A stretch of DNA of 64,000 bases from Marinobacter sp. LA51 (GCF_030297175.1 NZ_AP028070.1:930001-994000); one strand, 5' to 3'. Shown: positions 8,689 to 18,844, numbered from the stretch's first letter. The notes: a model not told the origin generated them from the letters alone. Made by a program: numbers and translations.

Positions 8689-9966
8689 TCAGGCCTGGGC
8701 GGCGTCCAGGGCCTGGGTGATGTCGGCGATCAGGTCATCAACGTGTTCAATGCCGATGGACAGGCGAACCAGATCCTCGCTCACACCGGCGCTCTTGAGC
8801 TCGTCCGGGCTGAGCTGGCGGTGGGTGGTGGAGGCCGGGTGGCAGGCCAGGGATTTGGCATCGCCGATGTTGACCAGTCGGTAGATTAGCTGCAGGGCGT
8901 CGATAAACTTCGCCCCAGCCTGGTGGCCGCCCTTGATGCCAAAGCTGAGAATGCCGGAAGCCTTGCCGCCGCAGATTTTCTCACAGGTGGCCTTGTACGG
9001 GCTGTTGGCCAGCGCCGCGTAATTAACCCATTCCACGGAGGGATGCTGCTGTAGGAAGTTGGCGACCTTTTCCGCGTTCTCGCAGTGACGCTCCATGCGC
9101 AGGGACAGGGTTTCCAGGCCCTGCATGATCAGGAAGGCGTTGAACGGAGCCAGCGCGGCGCCGGTGTTGCGCAGCGGGACCACACGACAGCGACCAATAA
9201 ACGCGGCTGCGCCCAGGGCTTCGGTGTACACCACGCCGTGGTACGAGGGGTCCGGCTCGTTCAGCATCGGGAATTTGTCGGCACTGGCTTTCCAGTCGAA
9301 CTTACCGGAATCCACCACGATGCCGGCAACTGTGGTGCCGTGGCCGCCGATGTATTTGGTCAGGGAGTGCACGACAATATCGGCACCGTGCTCGAACGGG
9401 CGGCACAGGAACGGGGTGGCGACGGTGTTGTCCACGATCAGCGGGATGCCGTGGCGGTGGGCGATGTCGGCCCAGCGCTGGATGTCCACCACGTTGCCAG
9501 CGGGGTTTCCGATGGATTCGCAGAACAGGGCGCGGGTGTTGTCGTCGATGGCCTGTTCAACGGCGTCAAAGTCGTCATGAGGGACCATACGGCAGTCGAT
9601 GCCCTGGTTGGGCAGCGAATGGGCAAACAGGTTGTAGGTACCGCCGTAGAGCTGGCTGGTGCTGACGATGTTGTTGCCAACCTTGCAGATGGTTTGCAGG
9701 GCATAGGTGATCGCCGCCATGCCCGAGGCCAGGGCCAGGGCGCCAATGCCGCCTTCCAGCTGGGCCATCCGCTCCTCAAGAACACCGTTGGTGGGGTTCA
9801 TTATGCGAGTGTAGATGTTGCCCTGTACCTTCAGGTCGAAAAGATCGGCACCGTGCTGGGTGTCGTCGAAGGTGTAGGAGGTGGTCTGGTAGATCGGGGT
9901 GGTGGCGGCGTTGGTTGCCGGGTCTCCGCTGAAGCCCGCGTGCAATGCCAGGGTTTCGAGTTTCAT
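8689..9966 (-). CDS. metY: O-acetylhomoserine sulfhydrylase (MetY-type)
   Basis: This 425-residue PLP enzyme of the Cys/Met metabolism family joins sulfide to O-acetylhomoserine (possibly O-succinylhomoserine) to make homocysteine. The PLP lysine is K204 in the SLTKYIGGHG motif; D179 in IVDNTVATP and the SxxYGGTYN phosphate-binding region around 105-113 also match. The length (about 425) and the long MetY-type insertions distinguish it from MetB/MetC/MetZ (about 390). AAGGAAG lies 5 bases before the ATG. A promoter candidate is at 10015-10043; I see no SAM riboswitch in the 98-base leader region. Confidence 0.92.
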   Translation of the reverse strand: MKLETLALHAGFSGDPATNAATTPIYQTTSYTFDDTQHGADLFDLKVQGNIYTRIMNPTNGVLEERMAQLEGGIGALALASGMAAITYALQTICKVGNNIVSTSQLYGGTYNLFAHSLPNQGIDCRMVPHDDFDAVEQAIDDNTRALFCESIGNPAGNVVDIQRWADIAHRHGIPLIVDNTVATPFLCRPFEHGADIVVHSLTKYIGGHGTTVAGIVVDSGKFDWKASADKFPMLNEPDPSYHGVVYTEALGAAAFIGRCRVVPLRNTGAALAPFNAFLIMQGLETLSLRMERHCENAEKVANFLQQHPSVEWVNYAALANSPYKATCEKICGGKASGILSFGIKGGHQAGAKFIDALQLIYRLVNIGDAKSLACHPASTTHRQLSPDELKSAGVSEDLVRLSIGIEHVDDLIADITQALDAAQA

Positions 9967-10014
9967 TGCAACTTCCTTGCTTGTGGTTTGTTGAAGTTAT
10001 TGGTGTTGATCAGC

Positions 10015-10043
10015 AGTATGCCACAGAGTTTCAAATCGTCGAA
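10015..10043 (-). promoter_or_regulatory. Sigma-70 promoter candidate for metY
   Basis: The reverse strand has TTCGAC (10038-10043), a 17-base spacer and CATACT (10015-10020), about 48 bases before the metY start. Confidence 0.45.
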
Positions 10044-10064
10044 TTGACTGGATTGTCACACCGG

Positions 10065-11279
10065 TCAAACGAGTGCGCCGTGCACCATTGCTCGCAGCTC
10101 CTGGCGAATTGGGTAAGTTGAAGAAGGCATGAGCTGGGTCATGAACACGACTACCATGTCCTCCACCGGATCGACGAAAAAGTTAGTGCTGGCCAGGCCG
10201 CCCCAACCGTATTCGCCCACGGAGCCGATGGTGTGTGACTTGGCGACGTCGGTTTTAACCGAGAATCCCAGGCCAAAGCCGTTGCCCTCGTACGGTGTTT
10301 CACTGAAAGCGCCAATCGACAGCGCCGGCAGATCCTGATTGCCGGGCAAATGATTGCTGCGCATGAATTCCAGGGTTTTTCGGCCGATGATGCGCTCGCC
10401 CTGATACTCGCCGCCCTGGCACAGGGCCTGGGCAAACCGGTGGTAGTCGCTGATCGTGGACACCAGCCCGCCACCACCGGAAAGGAAACCCGGGGTTTTC
10501 AGGTAGCGCGAGCGCTGCGGATCGTCTTGCAGCTTCATGGTGTCACCCGGTTGGTGCAGGTAGCAGGCGGCAAAGCGATCCAGCTGAGCCTGAGGTACCT
10601 GAAAACCGGTATCAGTCATGCCCAGAGGGTCAAATATGTGCTCCTGAAAGTAGTCGTCGAGTGATTGACCAGACAGCTTCTGTACCAGGTAGCCGAGCAC
10701 ATCGGTTGATACCGAGTAATTCCAGGCGGTGCCGGGTGAATACTCCAATGGCAGATCGGCCAGCCGATCGACCAGTTTGTCCAGGGTCAGAGTGCCACTG
10801 CCATCCAGTTTGAGCTGGCGGTAGGCGGCATCAACCTCGGTGCGCTCCAGAAACCCATAGGTCAGGCCCGACATATGGGTGAGCAGGTCCCGTACGGTCA
10901 TGGCGCGGGTAACAGGTTGGGTCTCGAAATTCGGCCAGCTTCCGGCTTTGTAAACTGCCAGATTGCGCCACGCCGGAATGTATTTGTGCACCGGATCGTC
11001 CAGTAGGAAACGCCCCTGCTCATAGAGCTGCATCATGGCGATGGAAGTCACCGGCTTGGTCATGGAGTAGATGCGAAAAATGGTGTCGTTGCGGGCTGGC
11101 TTGCTACGCTCCACATCCATCAAGCCCTGGGCGTGGGTCCAGACCACTTGTCCATGGCGGGCCACCAGGGTAACGGCGCCGGGCAGCTTGCCGGTACTGA
11201 TGTAATTGTCATCAAGGTGACTTGCAATGCGCTCCAGACGATCCAGCGACAAACCGGCGACAACGTTGGGTTGGGGCAT
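10065..11279 (-). CDS. Family VIII esterase / class C beta-lactamase-like serine hydrolase
   Basis: The 404-residue protein has the serine-hydrolase signature S72-M-T-K75 and a Y188-S motif (WNYSVSTD) where beta-lactamases have Y-x-N. The third motif is WGG (EYGWGG) rather than KTG. This combination is characteristic of family VIII carboxylesterases such as EstB, so ester hydrolysis is more likely than beta-lactam resistance. No signal peptide is seen from the chosen start. The ATG at 11279 has a good Shine-Dalgarno (GAAGGAG); the upstream in-frame extension is low in homology-like features. Natural substrate unknown. Confidence 0.87.
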   Translation of the reverse strand: MPQPNVVAGLSLDRLERIASHLDDNYISTGKLPGAVTLVARHGQVVWTHAQGLMDVERSKPARNDTIFRIYSMTKPVTSIAMMQLYEQGRFLLDDPVHKYIPAWRNLAVYKAGSWPNFETQPVTRAMTVRDLLTHMSGLTYGFLERTEVDAAYRQLKLDGSGTLTLDKLVDRLADLPLEYSPGTAWNYSVSTDVLGYLVQKLSGQSLDDYFQEHIFDPLGMTDTGFQVPQAQLDRFAACYLHQPGDTMKLQDDPQRSRYLKTPGFLSGGGGLVSTISDYHRFAQALCQGGEYQGERIIGRKTLEFMRSNHLPGNQDLPALSIGAFSETPYEGNGFGLGFSVKTDVAKSHTIGSVGEYGWGGLASTNFFVDPVEDMVVVFMTQLMPSSTYPIRQELRAMVHGALV

Positions 11280-11435
11280 GACGGACTCCTTCGGGTAAAA
11301 CCGGAGCTTATGCCATTCTGACGGCGGCGAGAAGGGTGGCGGGTGGCAGATCAGGCCGGGTAGGGAAATGCCGGGATTCACATCCGGACGGCCAATCAGC
11401 ACAATGGCGCGTCATTCCAAGGTAGGTGACGATAA

Positions 11436-11768
11436 ATGACAAATTGGGTATTTCTGGCGTTGGCGATTGTCGCGGAAGTGGTGGCCACTTCGTCGCTCAA
11501 GGCGAGTGATGGCTTTACCCGGCTGACGCCATCGTTGATCGTGGTTGTGGGCTATGGCGTGGCCTTTTATCTGCTGTCGCTGGCGTTGCGAAGCATACCG
11601 GTGGGGACCGCCTACGCGATCTGGGCTGGTCTGGGGATTGTGCTGGTGGCAGCTGCGGGGTGGTTGTTGTTCGATCAAAAGCTGGACGCCTGGGGTATTG
11701 TCGGAATGGCACTGATCGTGTCAGGGGTGTTTGTGCTGAACGTGCTGTCCCGCGCCGGTGGCCACTGA
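11436..11768 (+). CDS. SMR-family multidrug efflux protein (EmrE-like)
   Basis: This 110-residue, four-helix inner-membrane protein carries the SMR hallmark E14 in the first helix ([13 protein letters not shown]), which couples proton and cation binding. The third helix ([13 protein letters not shown]) and fourth-helix glycines match EmrE-type exporters rather than SugE/Gdx. It should act as an antiparallel dimer exporting quaternary cations or, as known for some family members, osmolytes such as betaine. It stands alone, with no paired SMR partner gene. Confidence 0.9.
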   Translation: MTNWVFLALAIVAEVVATSSLKASDGFTRLTPSLIVVVGYGVAFYLLSLALRSIPVGTAYAIWAGLGIVLVAAAGWLLFDQKLDAWGIVGMALIVSGVFVLNVLSRAGGH

Positions 11769-11880
11769 TTGGGCGACGATCCTAATCGACGATGCGCATT
11801 CAGGTTCAGATCCGTTGATTTCGTAATCAAGCTGGCTGTAGGTATACTCTCAGGTAGCGAGCTAGAACTCTCTACCCAGA

Positions 11881-12690
11881 ATGGTGCGCCACATCAGAGC
11901 GATGAACCCTTCCAAAACGTTGTTTGCCGTTCTCTTCAGTGTTTGCCTGCTGGCGTTCTCGTCTCTAAGTCTGGCCGGCGTTCTTCGTATCCTCGCCCCG
12001 GATTTACCGGGCACCTCTGAGCCGGGCGGGAAGGGCCGGGATGCCGAAACCGTCAAGCGGGTTTTGCAGCGGTGCGGTTATGAGGCCAAATTCCTGACCC
12101 AGCCGTTTGGTCGCCACATCTTTACCTACCGGGATTCCAATAAAGCCGACGCGGTGATGACTGTGCCCCTGGGTACTCAGCTTTCCGGATACTCTACCGC
12201 TGCTTACATCTGGTACCAGAACGGCGCCGTGTACGACGCTAACCGTATTCCGAGGGTCAACTCTGTGGCGGATCTGCAGGGCCGGGACGTGGTCACCTTC
12301 AAAAATGGTGTTGAGCTGCTTGAACTGGAAAATTACGAGGTCAAATTCGGTTCAGTTCTGGAGCTCGCGAACCAGCGGATTCATTCCCACTTACTGCTGC
12401 TTGGGCGGGTAGATGCCATTCTGGCCGACGGGCTTATCGTGGCAGAGATCAACCGACGTATTCTGACCTCAGCATCCTCAATATTTGAGCTGGATCAGCT
12501 GCCGGATCTGAAGTTTGCCCCGATCTTCACGCCCACACCCTACAAATTGGTATTTCGCGAACCCGCGCTGGCGAAAGCCTTTGATAGTTGTTTCGACCTC
12601 GCCTACGAAGAGGGCGTGGTGACACGCATCGATGAAAAATATATAGGCCGGCTCCAGCAGTCGCTGGGCTTTCGGTATCTGGGACTTTGA
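11881..12690 (+). CDS. Periplasmic solute-binding-like protein (SBP_bac_3 type)
   Basis: This is a 269-residue secreted protein with a signal peptide (hydrophobic core about residues 14-31, cleavage near SLA-GVL). The mature part resembles the family-3 solute-binding fold: a lobe with GKGRDAETVKRVLQRCGY, a hinge and a YKLVF segment. Such stand-alone proteins near GGDEF or sensor genes often feed sensing rather than transport; no permease is adjacent. An internal ATG at 11902 would give a more typical five-residue n-region and is an equally possible start; neither has a strong Shine-Dalgarno. Ligand is unknown. Confidence 0.75.
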   Translation: MVRHIRAMNPSKTLFAVLFSVCLLAFSSLSLAGVLRILAPDLPGTSEPGGKGRDAETVKRVLQRCGYEAKFLTQPFGRHIFTYRDSNKADAVMTVPLGTQLSGYSTAAYIWYQNGAVYDANRIPRVNSVADLQGRDVVTFKNGVELLELENYEVKFGSVLELANQRIHSHLLLLGRVDAILADGLIVAEINRRILTSASSIFELDQLPDLKFAPIFTPTPYKLVFREPALAKAFDSCFDLAYEEGVVTRIDEKYIGRLQQSLGFRYLGL

Positions 12691-12705
12691 GTTGAGAATA
12701 AGGGC

Positions 12706-12903
12706 TCAGTGCCCTTTGTCTTGTTCGTCTTGGCGGCGACGCTTCAGGTAGTCGTGGATAGAGGGGTAGAAAAACACCGCCAGGCAGGTTGCGAACAAGA
12801 CTAGCGAGATTGCGACCGTTTTCAGGCTGCTTCCAGCTGAAAGCAGGCTAACGGTCACTACCAGAACGATCAGGAACAGGGACTCGGCTTGTCGCGATTG
12901 CAT
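12706..12903 (-). CDS. Small two-helix membrane protein, unknown function
   Basis: The 65-residue reading frame encodes two hydrophobic segments (about 9-23 and 28-46) and a very basic/acidic tail (KRRRQDEQDKGH), a plausible small inner-membrane protein. I do not recognise a family. It is on the opposite strand to, and 16 bases from, the binding-protein gene. The Shine-Dalgarno is weak, so it could be non-coding. Confidence 0.45.
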   Translation of the reverse strand: MQSRQAESLFLIVLVVTVSLLSAGSSLKTVAISLVLFATCLAVFFYPSIHDYLKRRRQDEQDKGH

Positions 12904-13029
12904 GATGTGAACTAACCAAAAAGAGTTCAGGAAGCCAGAGCCCGATACTACCGCAATAGCCTGGTTTAGATTGTCAAAGGTTGTGTAATTTGCGAGCGGG
13001 CGGGGAAGTGAATATTCGATGCCTGTGCC

Positions 13030-14433
13030 TCAGCTGTGAATGACAATGTGATCACGTCCGGAGCTTTTGGCCAGATACATTGCCTCATCTGCCCTGGATA
13101 ACAGGCTACCGATGCTTTCATTAGCGCGCAGTTGGGCTACACCGACGCTGATGGTCAGCCTGGCTGCACCCTCGTCATCGGAAATGATGACGTTCCTCAG
13201 CTGACTGGCGAGTCGGTTCATGATCTTGACTGCCTCGGCGCTGGTGGTACAGGGCAGGCCGGCAATGAATTCCTCACCGCCCCAGCGGGCGAACAAGTCC
13301 TCATCCCGCGCCTCACGCTGAGCAATGGAGGAAAATGCCTTGAGCGCCTCGTCGCCAGCCTGGTGCCCGAATCGGTCATTGATGCGCTTGAAGTGATCGA
13401 AGTCGATGATGGCGATTGAGAAGGTTGTTCCGTGGCGCTTGGCCCGGGCTATTTCCTTTTTCAGTGATGTTTCCATCATCCGGCGATTGCCCAGCCCGGT
13501 CAGTGGGTCGGTTGCTGCTATACGCTCCATCTCTGCACGGGCTGTGGTGAGTGAGTCCAGGTGCCGCTGGCGCTGAATTTCATTGCCAATCCAGTCTGCG
13601 AACAAACGGACCAGCTCAATGTCCTGGCCGGTGAACGGGCGGGTTTTCTCGGGACTGGAGAAGTTCAGGGTACCGAAACGGGCACCGTCGACAAAAATGG
13701 GCGAGCCCAGATAGGCTTCCAGCCCAAAATTCTGGTAGCAGGGATGGCTGTTGATCCTGCTTTGGGCGACATGGTGGAAGCCCTGCACATCGTTGGCTTC
13801 AAAAACGTGTGAGCAGTAGGTGTTGCCCAGCTCAAAGGTCATGCCCGGAGACAACACGTTCTCCGGGTGTACCGCCCTCATCACGGTGTAGGTGGGGTCA
13901 TCGATCTTGCTGAAGATGGCGATTGGGAGTCCAAAATGATCCGCGCCCAGTTCCAGGATCGCGTCCACCCGTTCGTTAAAGGAAAGGCTCTGGTTCGAGG
14001 TAATGCTGTGCAGGCTGTTCAGGGTGCGCTCGGCGGACAGTCTCGCGGAGACGTCCCGGATCAGGCCCACAAAATAGATCAGCTTGCCGTGCTCGTCGTG
14101 AATGGGGCCGCCCTGTGTTTCGCCCTCAAATGTCTCGCCGTTCTTACGGGCATAAGTGATGGTGTAAATCGAGGTTTCACGAGCTGCCGCGTTGTAACGC
14201 TGGCGGCCTTGCTCCTCGAACTCTTCTGACGAGGCATAGAGCACCTTGGTTTTCCGGCCCCAGATTTCTAACTCTGAATATTGGAAAAGTGACTCTGCGG
14301 CCGCGTTAATCATGACGATTTCACGCTGGAGGTTCGCGATAACCACCGCTACATCCAGCTTGTCGAACACGGATCTCAGGAGGGGGTTCAGCCGGGCATC
14401 GCTACCGGTAGGGGTGGTGTCCCTTGAGCTCAA
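13030..14433 (-). CDS. Diguanylate cyclase, PAS-GAF-GGDEF
   Basis: This cytoplasmic 467-residue protein has a PAS domain (about 20-130), a GAF domain (about 145-290) and a C-terminal GGDEF domain (about 300-465). The active-site loop is GGEEF (385-389) and an intact inhibitory I-site RxxD (R376, D379) sits five residues before it, so it should make cyclic-di-GMP with product feedback. I prefer a TTG start at 14433 with AGGAGG just before it. The GTG at 14589 lies inside the upstream PACE gene and would add a non-homologous Arg/Cys-rich leader. Signal sensed by PAS/GAF is unknown. Confidence 0.85.
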   Translation of the reverse strand: MSSRDTTPTGSDARLNPLLRSVFDKLDVAVVIANLQREIVMINAAAESLFQYSELEIWGRKTKVLYASSEEFEEQGRQRYNAAARETSIYTITYARKNGETFEGETQGGPIHDEHGKLIYFVGLIRDVSARLSAERTLNSLHSITSNQSLSFNERVDAILELGADHFGLPIAIFSKIDDPTYTVMRAVHPENVLSPGMTFELGNTYCSHVFEANDVQGFHHVAQSRINSHPCYQNFGLEAYLGSPIFVDGARFGTLNFSSPEKTRPFTGQDIELVRLFADWIGNEIQRQRHLDSLTTARAEMERIAATDPLTGLGNRRMMETSLKKEIARAKRHGTTFSIAIIDFDHFKRINDRFGHQAGDEALKAFSSIAQREARDEDLFARWGGEEFIAGLPCTTSAEAVKIMNRLASQLRNVIISDDEGAARLTISVGVAQLRANESIGSLLSRADEAMYLAKSSGRDHIVIHS

Positions 14434-14528
14434 TTTGCCTCCTGCGCGCCCGCTTTTTATTTTCAGGTTAGAGTTTCTGCATTCAGCATAGTCGCAGACA
14501 CTGAAGTGTACTAGCGCGGCTTTCAGTG

Positions 14529-14969
14529 TCAGGCCCGTGTGTTCAGCTCTTCCCCGGTATCCGGGTCTGGAAACACGATGTCGTAACACCAGGTGAACAC
14601 AAACGCGAACACCAGGTAAAAGAGTACAAAAGCAACGTCGACAATCAGGGCCTCAATCAGTCCGATTCCCATCCACCAGGCAATCACCGGCAAAAATGCG
14701 ATCATCAAGCCTAGCTCAAAGCTGATGGCGTGAATGAATCGTACCGGTAGGGTTTTACGGGTGGAGCCGGTCAGTCGCTTCAGGCCGTGATCGAAGGCCA
14801 GGTTGAATACATAGTTCCACACCGTTGCCATGGTTGCACCGATTACACCGAGGACCCCGGTTTTACCGAGATCGTACCCGAAGGTAAACGCAGCCAGGGG
14901 AATGGATAGCAGGAGGCCAATAAGTTCGAACGAGATGGCCTGACGAATTCTGTCTCTGGTCGTTCTCAT
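14529..14969 (-). CDS. PACE-family efflux transporter (AceI-like)
   Basis: This 146-residue inner-membrane protein consists of two tandem bacterial transmembrane-pair domains, each opening with a similar R-x-I/H-A-I-S-F-E sequence (around 8-15 and 77-85). E15 corresponds to the functionally essential glutamate of AceI, the chlorhexidine exporter. Four hydrophobic helices are visible. Proteins of this family export biocides such as chlorhexidine, but their natural substrates are probably polyamines like cadaverine. It precedes the cyclase gene on the same strand. Confidence 0.88.
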   Translation of the reverse strand: MRTTRDRIRQAISFELIGLLLSIPLAAFTFGYDLGKTGVLGVIGATMATVWNYVFNLAFDHGLKRLTGSTRKTLPVRFIHAISFELGLMIAFLPVIAWWMGIGLIEALIVDVAFVLFYLVFAFVFTWCYDIVFPDPDTGEELNTRA

Positions 14970-15036
14970 AGCAGGATCTTACGAAGGCGGGTCGTCCCGT
15001 GTTCAGTTCCCGGGAAGGGTGGGGTCGTCCCCAACG

Positions 15037-15070
15037 AAAAAAGGGCCACGATACGAATCGTGACCCTTTT
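15037..15070 (-). terminator. Terminator of tRNA-Met
   Basis: A hairpin with arms around CACGAT/ATCGTG extended by GGG/CCC and AAAA/TTTT (one mismatch) begins 8 bases after the tRNA; on the reverse strand it runs into six T. Confidence 0.85.
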
Positions 15071-15077
15071 CGAAGTC

Positions 15078-15154
15078 TGGTAGCAAGGGGCGGAGTCGAA
15101 CCGCCGACCCCAGCATTATGAGTGCTGTGCTCTAACCAACTGAGCTACCTTGCC
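15078..15154 (-). tRNA. tRNA-Met (CAT anticodon, elongator type)
   Basis: This 77-base cloverleaf on the reverse strand has 7-bp acceptor arms (GGCAAGG with CCTTGCT-type pairing), the D-loop AGCTCAGTTGGTTAGAGC, anticodon CAT in CACTCATAATG and T-arm GGTTCGACTCC. CCA is encoded. The GG start, and not CG, marks an elongator rather than initiator tRNA. Confidence 0.95.
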
Positions 15155-15246
15155 ATTTCGTTCCGGGCGTTGCCCTAAACGAGGCGCGTATTTTCAGTAT
15201 TTGGGCCCATCCTGTCAAGGCTTAGGGCTGACTTTTTCCCGAAAAG

Positions 15247-16338
15247 TTACACGTTGAAGCGGAAGTGGATAACGTCGCCGTCCTGAACGATGTAATCCTT
15301 GCCCTCAAGGCGCCATTTACCGGCGTCTTTGGCACCGGCTTCGCCATTGAACTGGACGAAATCGTTGTAGCCCACAATCTCGGCACGGATAAAGCCGCGC
15401 TCGAAATCAGTATGGATCACGGCGGCGGCCTGGGGCGCTGTGGCACCAATACGGACAGTCCAGGCGCGAACTTCCTTCACGCCGGCGGTGAAGTAGGTCT
15501 GCAGGCCCAGCAGATCGTAACCGGCGCGAATAACGCGGTCCAGTCCCGGCTCTTCCATGCCCATTTCATCCAGGAACATGGCCTTTTCTTCGTCTTCCAG
15601 TTCCGAAATCTCGGCTTCCAGCTTGTTGCAGATGGGGACGACAACGGCGTTCTCGGAAGCGGCAATCTCGCGCACAGTATCCAGGTGTGGATTGTCCTCG
15701 AATCCGTCTTCATTGACGTTCGCGATGTACATGGTTGGCTTCACCGTGAGCAGGCACAGCTCGCGGACTAGCGCCATCTGGTCTTTGTCCAGATTCATGC
15801 TGCGCACCGGCTTGCCTTCGTTCAGCACTGGCAGCAGCTTCTCGAACATCTCCAGCTGTGCCTTGGCTTCCTTGTCGCCACTCTTGGCCACGCGCTGAAC
15901 GCGTTTGATAGCCTTCTCTACGGTGTCCAGATCGGCCAGGGCCAACTCGGTGTTGATCACGTCGATGTCAGATGCCGGATCAACCTTGTTGGCGACGTGG
16001 ATCACGTTGCCGTCTTCGAAGCAGCGCACGACGTGTGCAATGGCGTCGGTCTGACGAATGTTGGCCAGGAACTGGTTGCCCAGGCCTTCGCCTTTAGAGG
16101 CGCCGGCAACCAGGCCGGCAATATCGACGAATTCCATGGTAGTGGGAACCGTGCGCTCCGGCTTGACCATCTCGGACAGCTTGTTCAGGCGCGGATCCGG
16201 CATCGCTACCACACCGGCATTGGGCTCGATGGTGCAGAACGGGAAGTTCTCGGCGCCAATGCCAGACTTGGTCAGTGCGTTGAACAGGGTGGATTTGCCG
16301 ACGTTGGGAAGGCCGACGATGCCGCAGTTAAATCCCAT
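15247..16338 (-). CDS. ychF: Redox-regulated ATPase YchF (Obg/Ola1 family)
   Basis: This 363-residue protein opens with [11 protein letters not shown] (P-loop 9-16), has the switch region of the Obg-HflX superfamily, a helical insertion and a C-terminal TGS domain. YchF binds ATP in preference to GTP and associates with ribosomes; in E. coli its loss affects stress and peroxide responses. It forms a same-strand series with pth, rplY and prs, an arrangement common in gammaproteobacteria, where pth-ychF pairs are the rule. tRNA-Met follows 92 bases downstream. Confidence 0.95.
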   Translation of the reverse strand: MGFNCGIVGLPNVGKSTLFNALTKSGIGAENFPFCTIEPNAGVVAMPDPRLNKLSEMVKPERTVPTTMEFVDIAGLVAGASKGEGLGNQFLANIRQTDAIAHVVRCFEDGNVIHVANKVDPASDIDVINTELALADLDTVEKAIKRVQRVAKSGDKEAKAQLEMFEKLLPVLNEGKPVRSMNLDKDQMALVRELCLLTVKPTMYIANVNEDGFEDNPHLDTVREIAASENAVVVPICNKLEAEISELEDEEKAMFLDEMGMEEPGLDRVIRAGYDLLGLQTYFTAGVKEVRAWTVRIGATAPQAAAVIHTDFERGFIRAEIVGYNDFVQFNGEAGAKDAGKWRLEGKDYIVQDGDVIHFRFNV

Positions 16339-16419
16339 GGAATGCCTCTGCTGGTACTAAAAATGTGGGCGGATTATACCGGTGTCAGCCGGAACGTGCG
16401 AGTAAGGGGAAATGCCCTC

Positions 16420-17010
16420 TCAGGGGGCAGGCTTGAAGCTGTGCAGGCGGTTCATGGCGGCGGCCAGTTTGCCGCTGGCGGCCTCTGGCAGAACCCGCAT
16501 AATCTCATCAAAAACCGCGGTCAGCTCCTCGGTTTCTTTCTTGCCGAGTCGGCCGAGAACGAATCCGGTTACCTTTCGGCTGTCGCCTGGATGGCCGATG
16601 CCCAGTCGTAGGCGTTGGAACTCCTTGCTGCCGAGGTGCGCAATGGCATCCCGCAGACCGTTGTGGCCTCCATGACCACCGCCTTTTTTCAGCTTGGCAG
16701 TGCCAGGGGGCAGGTCGAGTTCGTCGTGGGCGACCAGTATCTGTTCGGGGGAAATCTTGAAAAAGTCCGCCAGAGCCTTGATGGACAGGCCGCTGCGGTT
16801 CATAAACGTGGAGGGGTTCAGCAAGTGCAGGTCGAGTCCCTGCCACTGAATGCGGGCATAGAGCCCGTGGTACTTCTTTTCGGGACGGAGCGTCTGGCCC
16901 GCATGGCGGGCCAGCGCTTCGACGAACAGGGCGCCGGCGTTGTGGCGGGTATTCTCGTAATCAGGACCGGGGTTACCCAGTCCGACCACCATGACAATAT
17001 CCTGTGCCAT
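16420..17010 (-). CDS. pth: Peptidyl-tRNA hydrolase
   Basis: This 196-residue enzyme recycles peptidyl-tRNA released by stalled ribosomes. Conserved residues are visible: N13 in GLGNPG, catalytic H23 in NTRHNAG, and the aspartate in [11 protein letters not shown]. The [11 protein letters not shown] loop is present. It is between rplY (21 bases upstream) and ychF. Size matches E. coli Pth (194). Confidence 0.96.
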   Translation of the reverse strand: MAQDIVMVVGLGNPGPDYENTRHNAGALFVEALARHAGQTLRPEKKYHGLYARIQWQGLDLHLLNPSTFMNRSGLSIKALADFFKISPEQILVAHDELDLPPGTAKLKKGGGHGGHNGLRDAIAHLGSKEFQRLRLGIGHPGDSRKVTGFVLGRLGKKETEELTAVFDEIMRVLPEAASGKLAAAMNRLHSFKPAP

Positions 17011-17031
17011 TCGCCGTTGCCCCCGGAGTGA

Positions 17032-17676
17032 TTACTCCTTCTCTTCGCCTTCTTCGCCTTCTTCACCGTCTTCCGCTTCGTCGACTTTCGCGCCGCGCGG
17101 CTTGTGAATGGCGACAACCGGCAGGTCGTGGTCTTCACCCTGGAGCAGGGCAGCAACACGAACGCCTTCCGGCAGTTTCAGATCGCTCAGGTGAACAACC
17201 TGGTCCATTTCAACTGCGTTCATATCGACTTCGATGAACTCAGGCAGGTTCTGCGGCAGACAGATCACTTCTACTTCGTTGATCTGGTGGTTAGCCACAC
17301 CGCCGTGAAGCTTGATAGCCGGTGCAGATTCTTCGTTGATGAAGTGCAGCGGTACGTTCACGTGGATTTCGTGGTCCTTGTCTACGCGCAGGAAGTCAGC
17401 GTGCGTCAGGATAGGCTTGTACGGGTGACGCTGCAGATCCTTCAGGATCACGCTTTCTTTCTTGCCATCCAGTTCAACGGTCAGAACGTGGGAGAAGAAC
17501 GCTTCGTTTTCCAGAGCCTTCTTCAGCTCGTTGTGCCAGATGGAAATCGCGGTTGCTTCCTTGTTACCACCGTAAATGATGGCTGGAATTTTCCGTTCCT
17601 CACGACGCAGGCGGCGGCTCGCACCTCTCCCCTGATCGCCACGAGGAAATGCTTCAATAACAAAATCCTGAGACAT
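17032..17676 (-). CDS. rplY: 50S ribosomal protein L25, long CTC form
   Basis: The 214-residue protein combines the L25 5S-rRNA-binding domain (about 1-95) with the C-terminal TL5/CTC domain and an acidic, Gly/Glu-repeating tail (EDGEEGEEGEEKE). This general-stress (CTC) form is twice the length of E. coli L25 (94) and usual in pseudomonads. The ATG at 17676 (MSQDFV) is preferred to a start seven codons upstream; GAGG lies 8 bases before it. It follows prs in the same direction with a terminator between them. Confidence 0.95.
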   Translation of the reverse strand: MSQDFVIEAFPRGDQGRGASRRLRREERKIPAIIYGGNKEATAISIWHNELKKALENEAFFSHVLTVELDGKKESVILKDLQRHPYKPILTHADFLRVDKDHEIHVNVPLHFINEESAPAIKLHGGVANHQINEVEVICLPQNLPEFIEVDMNAVEMDQVVHLSDLKLPEGVRVAALLQGEDHDLPVVAIHKPRGAKVDEAEDGEEGEEGEEKE

Positions 17677-17769
17677 GGTAATAACCTCAATCGTCACCTG
17701 AACTGCCCGCGACCAGGCGTTGGATCAGGTGATGTTTCTGAAAAGCCGGCTTTTCCGGCTGACTAAAAG

Positions 17770-17797
17770 AGTCGGGAGCCTGATTAGGCTCCCGACT
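17770..17797 (-). terminator. Terminator after prs
   Basis: Perfect 12-bp arms (17770-17781 and 17786-17797) with a 4-base loop; on the reverse strand TCTTTT follows. rplY downstream therefore probably has its own promoter or relies on read-through. Confidence 0.85.
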
Positions 17798-17841
17798 CGG
17801 TAACTGCTTGTTTTGCCAGAGGGCTAAAGCGTTAAGCCCGC

Positions 17842-18792
17842 TTAGGCATTCTCGAACATGGCACTGATCGATTCTTCGTTGCTGACGCGGCGAATAGATT
17901 CCGCCATCAGCCCGGCCATTCCGAGGACGCGGATTCTATCACAATTTTTAGCTTTGTCACCCAGCGGGATGGTATCGCAGACAACCAGCTCGTCCAGATC
18001 CGACGCATTGATGTTGTCAATCGCGGGGCCTGACAGAACAGGGTGAGTGATATAGGCCACAACCCGGGCTGCGCCATGCTCTTTCAGAGCGTTGGCTGCT
18101 TTGCACAGGGTGCCGGCGGTATCGATGATGTCGTCCACCAGGATGCAGGTCTTGTCGCGAACGTCACCGATGATGTGCATGACCTGGGACACGTTCGCCT
18201 TCGGGCGACGCTTGTCGATAATGGCCAGGTCGGCATCGTCCAGTTTCTTGGCGACGGCGCGGGCGCGAACAACACCGCCAACGTCGGGAGAAACCACGAT
18301 GAAGTTTTCAAAGCGCTGCTTCTCGATGTCTTCGAGCATGACCGGCGTGGCGTAGATGTTGTCCACCGGGATATCGAAGAAGCCCTGAATCTGGTCAGCG
18401 TGCAGGTCGACGGTCAGGACACGGTCCACGCCGATGCTGGAGATCATGTCTGCTACTACCTTGGCGCTGATGGCAACTCGCGTGGAGCGTACCCGGCGAT
18501 CCTGGCGTGCATACCCGTAATAGGGGATAACGGCAGTGACACGTGTTGCGGAGGCCCGGCGAAGGGCGTCGGCCATCACGATCAGTTCCATCAGGTTATC
18601 GTTGGTGGGGTAGCAGGTCGGCTGGATGATGAATACATCATGGCCGCGAACATTCTCATTGATTTCAACGGTGGTTTCACCGTCGCTGAACCGACCGACA
18701 GTAGCCTGGCCCATGGGAATGTGGAGTTTCTGTGCGATGTCTTTGGCAAGCTCAGGATTGGCGTTGCCAGCGAAAATCATCAGTTTGGACAC
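17842..18792 (-). CDS. prs: Ribose-phosphate pyrophosphokinase
   Basis: The 316-residue enzyme makes PRPP from ribose 5-phosphate and ATP for purine, pyrimidine, His, Trp and NAD synthesis. It has the [11 protein letters not shown] metal/ATP motif, the flexible [17 protein letters not shown] loop and the PRPP-binding signature [14 protein letters not shown]. The start is a GTG at 18792 (SKLMIF next), preceded by AAGGA; the longer upstream frame is an artefact because it reads straight through tRNA-Gln. It is transcribed behind ispE and tRNA-Gln. Confidence 0.96.
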   Translation of the reverse strand: MSKLMIFAGNANPELAKDIAQKLHIPMGQATVGRFSDGETTVEINENVRGHDVFIIQPTCYPTNDNLMELIVMADALRRASATRVTAVIPYYGYARQDRRVRSTRVAISAKVVADMISSIGVDRVLTVDLHADQIQGFFDIPVDNIYATPVMLEDIEKQRFENFIVVSPDVGGVVRARAVAKKLDDADLAIIDKRRPKANVSQVMHIIGDVRDKTCILVDDIIDTAGTLCKAANALKEHGAARVVAYITHPVLSGPAIDNINASDLDELVVCDTIPLGDKAKNCDRIRVLGMAGLMAESIRRVSNEESISAMFENA

Positions 18793-18844
18793 GACGGCAT
18801 CCTTCTCAGTATCGGCGTTTGATTCAGAAGAAGCGGGAGAAAGG

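Noticed and set aside
10065..11279. Antibiotic-resistance beta-lactamase call
   Set aside because: The third motif is WGG and no signal peptide is present, pointing to a family VIII esterase.
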